Assembly: GCA_900491605.1 (NCBI GenBank)
Contig: UESW01004763.1
Span: 62,001-126,000, forward strand
Reading direction: 5' to 3'
DNA: 64,000 nucleotides
Origin: Calamus simplicifolius
Taxonomy: Eukaryota; Streptophyta; Magnoliopsida; Arecales; Arecaceae
Shown here one piece after another: positions 54,655 to 64,000 of this stretch. A program made the translations under genes and the position numbers. The stretch's first letter is position 1. Each line of letters begins with the position of its first letter. A model generated the notes under the pieces. It saw nothing but the letters and a program-made list of their open reading frames with translations. It ran no database searches and was not told where the DNA came from.

Positions 54655-56014
54655 TTACATCATCTTTTTGAGATTTCTTAAAATTTTCAAGACAAGCTTC
54701 AATTGTGAGACTGCAAGGTCAATGTCCTTCTTCAGTTGACCAGTTGCATGAACATAAGATCCCGAGCCATCAGCAATGCCTTCCATCCTTTCAAAGATTT
54801 TGTGAAGTTCAGCACCAAAGGATTCAACAGAATTGCTTATGGAAAAGGAGATCATGTCCAGTCTCGAATTAAGTTCTTCTTTCAGCTGATTAAAGTCTTC
54901 TTTTAATTGATTAATCTCATGAGATCTCTGACTATCATACTCAGCAAGCAAAGCTCTTAACTGACCAATCTGTTCATCAGAGAATCTCCCAGAAGCAGCA
55001 ATAGACTGATGTGGAGGAGAGGGAATGTGCTCGGTCCGGCCTCTGAAGGTCCAGCTGAAGATGGTCCCGCAATAAATGGATCAGGGACTGATGGTCCCGC
55101 AGTGGATGGTCCAGGGATATCTTCTACTCTGGCCTCTTCAGCTCTATCTCTTTCAGCTCTTTCTTCTCTCCTCCTTTCATCCAAACACCATTTAACTTCT
55201 TGAAGCCCATCCGATGAATAGTAGAAATACTATAATAGTCAGTGTGTCTCAATTTTCTTAGGGGTTCATTCTCCATAATAAGCACACCTTGGCTTCTAAA
55301 GATTAATGTCAGAATCATACCATATGGCAGTGTAGATCTTTTCTTTGTAGCAGCCTCTGCCATATATCCAATCATCATGCCAGCTAAGTTGACTGGCCTT
55401 CCAGTAATTATACAATCCATCAAAAGAATGTCTCGCTCCGAGACATACTCAAATCTACCAATTTTGGGAAATAAGATTCTTCCACAAATGTTGTGTAGTA
55501 ACCTGAGTTCCAGATTTAATTGATTTGCAAGGATTTCCTCAAACTCGGTTACATCTCTCCCTAACATTCTTGTCAATGCTCCACTTCTATCATCATGTTG
55601 ATATTCCATAATACCGATTGTGGGCATTTCCAATAAATTTCCAAGATTTCAGCGGTTATTGTAACTCTTGTTCCTCTTACTATACTGATTAATCCCTTCT
55701 CCTCTACTTAAACCATTGTAAAACTCTCTCACTAAGGCTGGATATGGGGATATCTAATGAACAAATTTTTCCCACCCCATTTCTTTCAAACATCTTCCTA
55801 TAGTGAAGCCTTCCGACTCAAAGAAATCAAAATTGACCTTTCTTCCAGTTGTAATGGTCTTACCGGCTAAATGATCAACTTTGGGTGAAGAGGGTGAAGG
55901 AGGGGAATCTTCTTGAGTGGCCGAAGAGGAGGATGGCGAGGGTTGCCTCCGAATCGTGCGTCGCCTCGTGGGAACGGACGCTCCACCGACGAAACCGCGC
56001 CTCTTAGGTGCCAT
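54655..56014 (-). pseudogene. Third ORF of copia C (plant transposon-protein domain plus helical tail)
   Basis: On the same strand as gag-pol, after RNase H. It starts MAPKRRGFVGGASVPTRRR at 56014. There follow a serine/proline-rich stretch, FDFFESEGFTIGRCLKEMGW, then YPALVREFYNGL and a globular part (55124-55633: DIILMDC-like, LLHNICGRILFPKIGRFEYV, ITGRPVNLAGMMIGYMAEAA). This resembles the 'putative plant transposon protein' domain found in several retroelement ORFs. The tail (54957-55184 and 54655-54951) is GPS-repeat rich, then helical (NQLKEDFNQLKEELNSRLD). Stops near 55750 and frame breaks inactivate it. It sits where SIRE elements have an envelope-position ORF, but I see no signal peptide or membrane segment. 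Function unknown. Confidence 0.65.
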
Positions 56015-56104
56015 TGAGAAGATTGGAATGATTAATCAAAGGTTTTGAGAAGATTGGGGAAGTTGGAAAGGCTTTGGAGCTTTTGGAGAGGTTTTGGGAG
56101 ACGG

Positions 56105-56330
56105 ATGGAATGATTTGGGGTCGACTCCGCCTTTTTATTTTTGACCTAGCTCGACTTAGAGTCGACTCCCGAAAACTGGGTGTCGGCTCCGAACCAGAAA
56201 GTCTGTCAGCGCTCGAATTAGAGTCGGCTCTACAAAAGCCAGAGTCGGCTCTAATTGCTTAGACAGAACATCAAAAACTCAAGGTGTCGACTCCACAAAC
56301 TGTCAGAGTCGACTCTAACAGTTTCAGAGA
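56105..56330 (-). promoter_or_regulatory. LTR-like repeat-plus-TATA block before the third ORF
   Basis: GTCGACTC/GTCGGCTC motifs (at least seven between 56119 and 56320) are followed on the minus strand by ATAAAAAGG (within 56130-56143), 116 bases before the ORF start. The LTR U3 has the same order: GAGTCGACTC cluster, then TATAAAAAGG. This suggests an internal promoter for the third ORF. Inference only. Confidence 0.5.
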
Positions 56331-56549
56331 TAAAAAATCAAGTTTCAAGGATCTGAAACTATTCAAATTAATCATCAAATTCTAGATAAATGTTCCTTAG
56401 CAATTGGGGAAACAATGAATCAAGATCTAGATAGATTTCCTTATTGAATATCGAGATTTTTCAAGAAATTGATGAAATCTAGATAGATGTCCTTAAGAGT
56501 TTCAGAAACTATTCCAAAGGATCACAAACTCCTAATTCTCCTCTAAGAT

Positions 56550-58113
56550 AACAAAATCTCTCTTCACTTAAGGGTTTTGTAAATATATCTGCCAGTTGTT
56601 CTTCAGTATTCACATAATCAAGACAAATTTCATTATTGGCTACATGTTCTCTTATAAAGTGATATCTAATTTCAATATGCTTTGTTCTTGAATGTTGAAT
56701 TGGATTTTTAGTTAGATTTATTGCACTTGTATTATCACATCTTATAGGTGTCTTATCAAGTGTGATACCATAGTCTTCAAGTTGTCTCTTAATCCATAGG
56801 ATTTGAGCACAGCAACTTCCAGCTGCAACATATTCTGCTTCAGCAGTAGATAATGCAAACCGAATTTTGCTTTTTGCTAAACCATGAGATTAAGTTACTT
56901 CCTAAAAATTGGCATGCACCACTTGTGCTTTTTCTATCTAACTTACATCCAGCATAATCAGAATAAGCAATCAGATTTAATGTTGAGTCTCTAGAATACC
57001 ATAAACCTACATTTTTTGTTCCACTTAAGTATCTTAGTATTCTTTTAACAGCAATTAAATGTGATTCTTTAGGTTCAGACTGAAATCTAGCACATAAGCA
57101 AACAGCAAACATTATGTCTGGTCTACTTGCAGTTAAGTAAAGTAGGGATCCGATTATACCTCGATAATATTTTGATCAACCTTCTTACCTTCTTCATCTT
57201 TGTCCAGCTTGCATGAAGGACTCATTGGTGTTCCGAGGGGTTTGATTGATTCCATACCAAACTTCTTTAGAATTTCTCTTGTGTACTTTGTTTGGTTGAT
57301 AAAGATTCCCTCTTTGCTTTGTTTGATTTGGAGTCCAAGGAAGAAATTGAGTTCTCCCATCATGCTCATTTCAAATTCTCCCTGCATTAACTTAGCAAAC
57401 TCTTGACATAGAAGATTGTTAGTAGCACCAAATACAATGTCATCAACATAAATTTGAACTACAAGTAAATCTTTATCTTTTCTTTTCAAAAACAATGTTT
57501 TATCAACATTTCCTCTTGTAAAATCATTTTCAATCAAAAATTTACTTAGTCTATCATACCAAGCTCTAGGTGCTTGTTTCAAACCATATAATGCTTTGTG
57601 CAATTTAAAAACGTGATTTGAAAATTCATGATCTTCAAAACCTGGTGGTTGTTCTAAATACTTCTTCATTTATAATCCATTTAAAAATGCACTTTTGACA
57701 TCCATTTGAAATAAATTAATGTTCATGTGACATGCAAATGCTAATAGCCTAATGGCTTCTAATCTAGCTACAGGTGCAAAGGTTTCATCAAAATCAATAC
57801 CTTCTTCTTGATTATATCCTTTTGCAACTAATCTAGCTTTGTTTCTAATTACTATGCCATTTTCATCTAGTTTATTTCTAAAAACCCATTTTGATCCTAT
57901 AACAGAATGATCTTTAGGTCTTTCCACTAATGTCCATACATTATTTCTAGTGAATTGGTTTAATTCTTCTTGCATAGCTAACATCCAATTATTATCTTTT
58001 TCAGCTTCTTCAATAGTTTTAGGTTCAATTTGAGAAACAAATGCAAGATGATTACTAATATTTCTCATAGATGATCTAGTTCTTATTCCTTGAGATGGAT
58101 CACCTATAATCAA
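56550..58113 (-). pseudogene. Copia C reverse transcriptase and RNase H
   Basis: [82 protein letters not shown] and the catalytic VQIYVDDIVFG (about 57440). RNase [20 protein letters not shown], then after a frame break [10 protein letters not shown], and the terminal ADIFTKPL near 56575. There is a stop between FLNGL and MKKYLEQPPGFED at 57670, and frame changes near 57150 and 56860. Confidence 0.93.
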
Positions 58114-58566
58114 TTCCTTGGGATGACTATAAGCATATCTCCAATCTCTTGGTAGATCTATATCATTATGATTAGTATTAATAACATCAGCATTAGGCGA
58201 ATCATTATCTTTAGCTTCTTGTTCATGATCTGAAGATACATCAATATTAAGTTTTTCAAGATTGTTTTCGAGAATGTTTGTATCTTCCTCATCATCAATC
58301 CTTTTGGAACTTGATGCTAAAGATTCATCAAAAATTACATGAATAGATTCTTCAACAATTAAACTTTTTATTGAACACTCTATATGCTTTACTAGTTGTT
58401 GAATAACCTAAGAATATTCCTTCATCAGATTTTGCATCAAATTTACCTAAGTTATTTTTACCATTATTATGAATAAAACATTTACAACCAAATGCATGAA
58501 AATATTTAATGTTGGGTTTTCTATCATGCCATAATTCATAAGGTGTTTTCTTTAAAATAGGTCTTA

Positions 58567-59440
58567 TTAAGCTCTATTTAGGATGTAACATGCTGTGTTA
58601 ATAGCTTCCGCCCAAAAGTATTTCGGGAGTTTACTTTCACATAGCATGGTACGGGCCATGTCTTCTAGAGTCCTATTTTTCCTTTCAACTACTCCATTTT
58701 GTTGTGGGGTTCTAGGTGCAGAAAAATTATGATTAATACCATTTTCATTGCAAAAACTTTCAAATAAGTGATTTTCAAATTCAGTTCCATGATCACTTCT
58801 TAGAGACACTATGGTAGTGTTTTTCTCATTTGTGACTTTCTTGAAGAATTTCAGGAATATCGAGAAAGTCTCATCTTTGTGAGCTAAAAACATTACCCAA
58901 GTGAATCTAGAGTAATCATCTACTATCACAAGACCATATTTCTTTCCTCCTAGACTTGTGGTTCTAGTTGGTCCAAAAAGGTCCATGTGAAGTAGCTCTA
59001 ATGGCCTAGAAGTTGAAACAATATTTTTAGATTTAAAGAACTTCTAGTTTGTTTTCCAAACTGACATGCATCACATATTTTGTTATTTTCAAAATCTATT
59101 TTAGGTAAACCTTTTACTAAATCCATTCTAATTAGTTTTGAAATAGGTGTGTGCTTGCATGACCTAATCTTCGATGCCACAACCAACCAATCTCATTCAT
59201 ATTAGCATTATTAGCAACTAAGCAATGATTATTAGTAGACAAATTGTCTAAGTCAATCAAGTATACATTGCCATTTCTATTTCCAATAAAAAATGCTATT
59301 ATCAATGGGATTAGCTACAGTGCATATAGAAGATTCAAATGATACTTTAAAACCTTTGTCACATAATTGGCTATACTAATTAAATTATGCTTTAAACCAT
59401 CAACATAAAGTACATTTTCAATATATGTGGAGGGAGTTAT
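58567..59440 (-). pseudogene. Copia C integrase
   Basis: The zinc-binding pre-integrase part (CDACQFGKQTRS, near 59070) is followed by the catalytic core: MDLFGPTRTTSLGGKKY, VIVDDYSRFTWV, LRSDHGTEFENHLF and PQQNGVVERKNRTLEDMART (DDE residues). It ends AINTACYILNR at 58567. Frame breaks occur near 59000 and 59300. The linker to RT (58113-58560) is readable only in pieces. Confidence 0.9.
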
Positions 59441-59447
59441 TTGAATG

Positions 59448-61213
59448 TTACCAAACCCCAAGATTTGGCCTTTGCCATTGTCGCCAAATGTAACAACTCC
59501 TCCTCTTTTCTTCAAGGGTGATGAATTGATCTTTGTCACCCGTCATATGTCTTGAGCAGCCACTATCAAGATACCACTTTCTCTTTGATCTTTGGCCACA
59601 AGACATTCCTGCAATAATCAACTTTATGTTTAGGTACCCAAGCTTTCTTGGGTCCTTCATGGTTAGTAGCAACAAATATTGTTCCTTTAATATTCTTTTT
59701 ATTAGGTTTTAGAATTTTACATTCATAAGATTTATGTCCTTTTTGATTACATTTAAAGCATGTAAAATTACTTTGGCCAGCACACAAAAATATTTTTAGT
59801 GATTTTTGTTTTCTAAAGTGTTATATCCTAATCCGGCTTTGTCAAAAACTGCTTTTTGACTATTTAATAACATGTTAATTTAGTTGAGCTTAAGTAAATT
59901 ATCAACTATGTTTTATATTTTCAACCTCTTTCTTTAGTTTATCATTTTCATTGGAATTTAATTCTTTTCTTTTAAAATTTCATTTTCAGATTTAAGTTTC
60001 TTAACTTCATTATTAAGATTTCCTTTTCTTTAATGAAAGTTAAATTTTCATTTTTCAAAATCTTGTATTTCTTTTTCAAAACTTTGAAATCAACAAGTTC
60101 ATTAAAAGCATCAAATAATTCATCAAAAGCAAATCATCGCAAGGGTTTCGGAACTTACCTCATTGTCGTCCGCCATAAACATACATTTGCGACTTCCTTT
60201 TGTTCTTCTTCTTCGGAAGAAGATTCTTCGCTATCACTCCAAGTCGCCACATAAGCCTTCTTTTTCTTTTTGTAGGCTTTCTTCAATTTTGGACATTCAT
60301 TCCTAAAGTGCCCCGGTTTATTACATTCATAGCAAGTCAAGGGGTCTTTCTCTTTTTCTTTGTCCTTGTCCTTGTTCTTATCCTTTTCTCCTTCCCACTT
60401 TGCTCCAAATTTCTTCTTGTGGAAGGGTTTCTTTCTCCTCATGAATCTTTTAAATTTCTTGCTAAGAGAGCAGTCTCATCATCATCATCATCATTGCTGC
60501 TCTCTTCTTCTTTTGCAGCTTTGAGGGCAATCATTTCTTCTTCTTTGTGTCCTCCTCTACATGCTGCTTCATAGTCAGCTCATGGGTCATAAGGATCCTA
60601 GAAGCTCCTCTAAGGGTAAAGTGTTGAGGTCCTTTGCTTCTTGGATTGCTGTCATTTTTGCTTCCCATGATCTTGGTAATGACCTAAGAATTTTTCGAAC
60701 AAGTTCAGAGTTAGTATATGTCTTACCAAGACTTTTCAAACCATTTACAATATCTGTAAATCTAGTGTACATGCATGCAATGGTTTCAGATTGTTCCATG
60801 CTAAACAACTCATATTTATGAACAAGAATATTAATTTTGATTCTTTTACTTGGTTGGTACCCTCATGGGTAACCTCTAATCTATCCCAAATCTCTTTGCG
60901 GAATTACATGTGGAGATTCTATTAAATTCATTAGCATCTAATGAGCAATATAAACATTCATGGCTTTAGCGTTAAGCTGTGCCATCTTCCTATCATTATC
61001 ATTCCAGTCCCTTTCGGGCTTAGGAACAATAGTGCCATCAATAACATGTGTGGGTGTACTAGGTCCATTAATTATAACACCCCATAGTTCATAGTCAGAA
61101 GCTTGAATGAATATCCTCATTCTAGCTTTCCAATATGAATAATTTGAACCATTAAACAGTGGAGGTCTATTCGTAGAATGACCTTCAGCAAATGATCCAA
61201 CTTGAGTTGCCAT
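59448..61213 (-). pseudogene. Copia C gag and protease
   Basis: Gag starts MATQVGSFAEGHSTNRPPLF at 61213. The core continues with FNGSNYSYWKARMRIFIQAS and ILRSLPRSWEAKMTAIQEAK, and the first CCHC knuckle is CYECNKPGHFRNEC (about 60340). An acidic EESSSEEEEQKE stretch and a coiled-coil segment follow, then a second knuckle CFKCNQKGHKSYEC (about 59750), then protease WYLDSGCSRHMTGD (about 59560). Several frame breaks. The gene is close to that of copia A. Confidence 0.92.
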
Positions 61214-61261
61214 TTGGATCTTTAGCTCTTGATCGTGTGATCAAAATCTAATGAGCACTAG

Positions 61262-61273
61262 CTCTGATACCAA
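61262..61273 (-). other. Primer-binding site, copia C
   Basis: Minus strand TGGTATCAGAGC, tRNA-Met type, two bases inside the right LTR. Confidence 0.95.
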
Positions 61274-61275
61274 TT

Positions 61276-62695
61276 GTTGGCCCAGATGACAACCCAAGAG
61301 GGGGGGTGAATTGGGTTCTTTAAAAATTAGCCTTTTAAAATAGTTTGCTTAAGATGAATGAAGGCAAATGCAATGTAAATAAAGTGCAGTGAATAAAATA
61401 GAGATAGAGATAGAGACAATGAAAGCACGGCAAACACAAAGATTTTATAGTGGTTCGGTGTATCCAACACCTACGTCCACTCCCAAGATTCACTTGGGTC
61501 CACACTATAATCAACCTGATTACAGCCGAGTTGTTTTACAAGCTCACAACTCAAACTTGTTGTTTTCCCGGGCGCACAACGAACCCAGCTGGTTTTCAAG
61601 GGCTCACCAGCACAAAAACCCTAACACAAGCTATACCAAGCTTGACCGAGGTAAGACTACCTCCACTAGTTCAATCCCCCAGATTGAACTAGATACAAAC
61701 AAAGAAATATATTTTTCAAATACAAGCTCCTCAATGAGCAAATAATCAAATAAAAATAACAAGGTTTAGAAAAGCCTGATTTGTAGTTGGTTGGCTTTTG
61801 AGCTTTTCTTCTTTTCTTCTTTTCTTCTTCTCCTTGCTGGATTGAATCAAGCCTCAGCTCCGATTCTTCACAGTTGAAGCAGTTGAGAAGGGTTGAAAAG
61901 CAAGAAACTGATCTCTTTCTCCAAGTTGGGAAATCCACAAAACTTTGATTTGAATGCCTTGGATTCCTCTTGAGCTTTTTGGAGTGGAGTGGATTTGAGC
62001 TAGAAGGTTTTCCTCTTGAGATTCAGGCTCTCTCTTTTTCGGATTTTTGATTGGGATTTCTCTATTTTTTCTCTTTTTCTTTTCTTTTTTTTTTTTGAAT
62101 GATAGTCTTCCCTTTTTATAGATTTCTTTCAACCATTTTTGGAAGAAAACTATCCGTTGGAGTGTACCTTGTAACAAAATATATCCGTTAGAAATAAAGT
62201 AAAATAGAAATATTACCGTTAGAGCTGATCTGGCAATTTGATTTTTCGTTCCAGGTGGGTTGGAGTCGACTCTAACTTTTCTGGAGTCGGCTCTAACTCG
62301 AAACACTTTAATCCGTTATTTCTGGAGTCGTCTCTGACTTTTCTGGGGTCGACAAGAAACTTTTCTGGAGTCGACTCTAACTTACCCGGAGTCGACTCTA
62401 GGTCGGGGCCAGAAAAATCAACGTTCTGTTTCTTCTGTGAGAGTCGGCTCTAACAGTCTCGGAGTCGACTCTAACTTCCGTGCCAGATCCGAGTCGGCTC
62501 TGTGATTCTCGGAGTCGACTCTAATGTCTGCAATCTTACCTAGACATTAGATTCGATCCAGAACACGATTTAACTCCTGATTTTGATCATTCAATAGACT
62601 TATAATCTGAAACACTTAATCAAAATCATTAGAGCCTTCAATTAGTTATACTCAAATAGTTTTGTTAATCATCAAAATCATCAATTGGGTCAACA
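61276..62695 (-). repeat. 5' LTR of copia C
   Basis: 1420 bp, TGTTGGCCC...GGGTCAACA, partner of 52545-53980. TATA box on the minus strand at 62111-62120 (TATAAAAAGG). The GAGTCGACTC cluster is at 62262-62525. Confidence 0.97.
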
Positions 62696-62830
62696 AGGTT
62701 CATGCGAACAAAGGCATCGTAGTTCAAAACATCTACGGAGCTTCCACTGTCGACTAGGATTCTTTTTACAGGGTGTTTAGCGATCGTCATGGATACGACG
62801 ACGCTATCATCATTTTTATTTACAATCCCT
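62696..62830 (-). pseudogene. Protease of element 2, upstream part
   Basis: Encodes VVSMTIAKHPVKRILVDSGS and SVDVLNYDAFVRMN, the active-site half of the Tat protease, cut at the copia target site. The frame is open here; it is reached from gag only by a one-base shift near 62845. Confidence 0.9.
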
Positions 62831-64000
62831 TCCAAGTCCCTTTCGAAAAAGGAATTACAGTTTCCGCTCTCCCCTCTCCCCTTGGTCTCTTCGACGGGCC
62901 TCCCGCCCCCTAGGAAATCATCGCCACCGTCTTCTCCGTCGGGGCGTTATCGATCACTGGCGGCGCAGGCACTGATGGGCCAGGAGCTCCCGGGTTGCTC
63001 CTCTGGATGAACTTCCCCAGGTGGCCTCGTTGAATGAGGTCTTCAATAGCCTTCTTCAGCTGCCGGCAGTCGTCGGTGTTGTGGCCATGGTCCCGATGGT
63101 AGCGGCAGTAGAGATTCTTGTTCCGAGGAATCTTCGGGTTGATGGGAGGAGGGCGTTGCAGATGGGGCTCCCCTTCAATCTCGAGCAGAATCTGAGATAT
63201 TGGGGCAAGCAGCGGTGTGTAAGGCCCGTCTCTCGGTGCAAGAGGTCGAGGGCGATTGTCTGGTCGGCGAAGAGGCTCGGGCCTCCTGGGGCGGGCTTCT
63301 GCAGGTTTTGGCTGGGTTGGCTTCCTGGGGATGCTCCCGCCAGCCTCGCGCCGGGAAAAGTCGGCTTCGTCCGCCCGGATGTATTTCTGGGCCCGGATCA
63401 GAAGTTCAGAGTAGGAGCCCGGCAGCTTCTTGTCAAGAGAATACGCAAAGCGCGAAGGGCGAAGCCCCCGCTTCAGAGCCAGGGTAGCCACTGAGTCTTC
63501 CAGGTTGTAGACCTCCAGGGCGGCTTCTTTGAACCGAGCAACATAATCCCGCAGAGGCTCGCCATTCTTCTGCTGAACGGCAAACAGACTGTCTGCCACC
63601 CTCGGGATCTTCAGGCAGGCGTGAAAGTGGGCCAGAAAAGCCCTCTCCAACTGGCGGAAGGAGTCGATGCTTCGTGGTGGCAGACGAGAATACCAGGCCC
63701 GGGCAGCCTTTTTCAGAGTAGTCGGGAAAGCAACACACATAAGTGAGTCAGTGGCCCCCTTAACTTGCATGAGTACCTTATAGCTCTTCAGATGGTCCAG
63801 GGGGTCCATGGTTCCGTCATATGGATCCAGCTGAGGAAGGCGGAATCTGGTAGAGATGGGCTCTTCCATGATGCGGCGAGACAAAGGAGGCCGGCTATCG
63901 TAATCTACTTCTGGCAGGTGGGTGATCCGACGGCTAAGCTCCTCCAGCTTCTGGTTGCACTCCTCGAGTCGACGCTCGGCTCGACGGGGCATCCGGCCAT
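62831..64000 (-). pseudogene. gag of Tat element 2, partial
   Basis: Open from the window edge to 62910. Gag domain: FRLPQLDPYDGTMDPLDHLK, AARAWYSRLPPRSIDSFRQL, YVARFKEAALEVYNLEDS, GLRPSRFAYSLDKKL. Knuckle-like CRYHRDHGHNTDDC (about 63100). A TAG at 62910-62912 stands where element 1 has tryptophan, and a base is missing in a T run near 62845. The N-terminus lies beyond the window. Confidence 0.9.

Larger units (their letters stand above)
52545..62695 (-). mobile_element. Complete Ty1/copia element C (SIRE-like), nested in Tat element 2
   Basis: A 10,151-bp element with two LTRs (52545-53980 and 61276-62695), a tRNA-Met primer site beside the right LTR, a polypurine tract beside the left LTR, and a 5-bp target duplication AGGTT (52540-52544 and 62696-62700). 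Minus-strand order: gag, protease, integrase, RT, RNase H, then a third ORF before the 3' LTR. Integrase before RT is the copia order, and a third ORF after RNase H fits the SIRE/Maximus lineage. Frame breaks are present in most genes. Confidence 0.96.
42545..64000 (-). mobile_element. Ty3/gypsy retrotransposon, Tat type (element 2), continues past window
   Basis: On the minus strand from the right: gag (64000-62830), protease split by a copia insertion, RT, RNase H, second RNase H, integrase (to 48902), a 99-bp tandem array, an antisense spliced ORF (44505-46727), polypurine tract, and 3' LTR (43999-42545). The domain order and sequence match element 1 throughout. Excluding the copia element, about 11.3 kb is in view. 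Lesions are fewer than in element 1 but include nonsense codons at 50856, in the linker before the second RNase H, and at the end of gag. Confidence 0.9.

Noticed and set aside
57200..57406. Plus-strand ORF over copia RT
   Set aside because: Complement of the RT coding region on the minus strand.

Overview
This is a repeat-dense nuclear window from a flowering plant, most likely a monocot. A palm or relative is a guess based only on the look of the photosystem and prenyltransferase genes. Evidence for a plant: a chloroplast-targeted PsbQ exon, a glycine-rich wall-type protein, a plant Argonaute exon, plant LTR-retrotransposon lineages (Ty3 Tat with two RNase H domains, SIRE-like Ty1/copia), and hAT, CACTA and L1-type elements. 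Ordinary host sequence is a minority of the window.

Left part (1-31 kb). A decayed Tat-type Ty3 element (1449-10920, +) carries a 5' LTR, gag-pol, a 49-bp tandem array and an antisense spliced-looking ORF, and is cut off before its 3' LTR. After an AT-rich stretch with a clean hAT-type MITE (11833-12317) come the host genes: a secreted glycine-rich protein (13396-13958, one base short) and an intact cis-prenyltransferase (18089-18958, -). A 306-bp assembly gap (22550-22855) borders a truncated SIRE-like copia element inserted in a second copia family (22856-28137). Right of these lies exon 1 of PsbQ (28899-29212, -) with a light-gene-like promoter, a second hAT element (29491-30194) and a 5'-truncated LINE with a 16-bp target duplication (30523-31164).

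Middle (31-42.5 kb). AT-rich sequence with an LTR-like relic, two En/Spm (CACTA) remnants, one apparently nested in the other, a 4.9-kb L1-type LINE bounded by 13-bp duplications (36995-41891, -), and a single Argonaute PAZ exon (42251-42400, -).

Right part (42.5-64 kb). A second Tat element on the minus strand runs from its 3' LTR (42545-43999) past the window end. It has the same layout as the first: gag-pol, tandem array (99-bp unit), antisense three-exon ORF, polypurine tract, LTR with its own tandem array (90-bp unit). Its protease gene is split by a complete 10.15-kb SIRE-like copia element (52545-62695, -) with an AGGTT target duplication. That copia element carries a third ORF preceded by a copy of the repeat-plus-TATA arrangement seen in its own LTR.

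The main signal is the architecture shared by the two Tat elements: unrelated tandem arrays in equivalent places, and an antisense gene whose intron positions and phases agree between the copies. Most element genes are broken by nonsense codons and one-base deletions. The same kind of one-base deletion occurs in host genes, so some breaks may be assembly errors.
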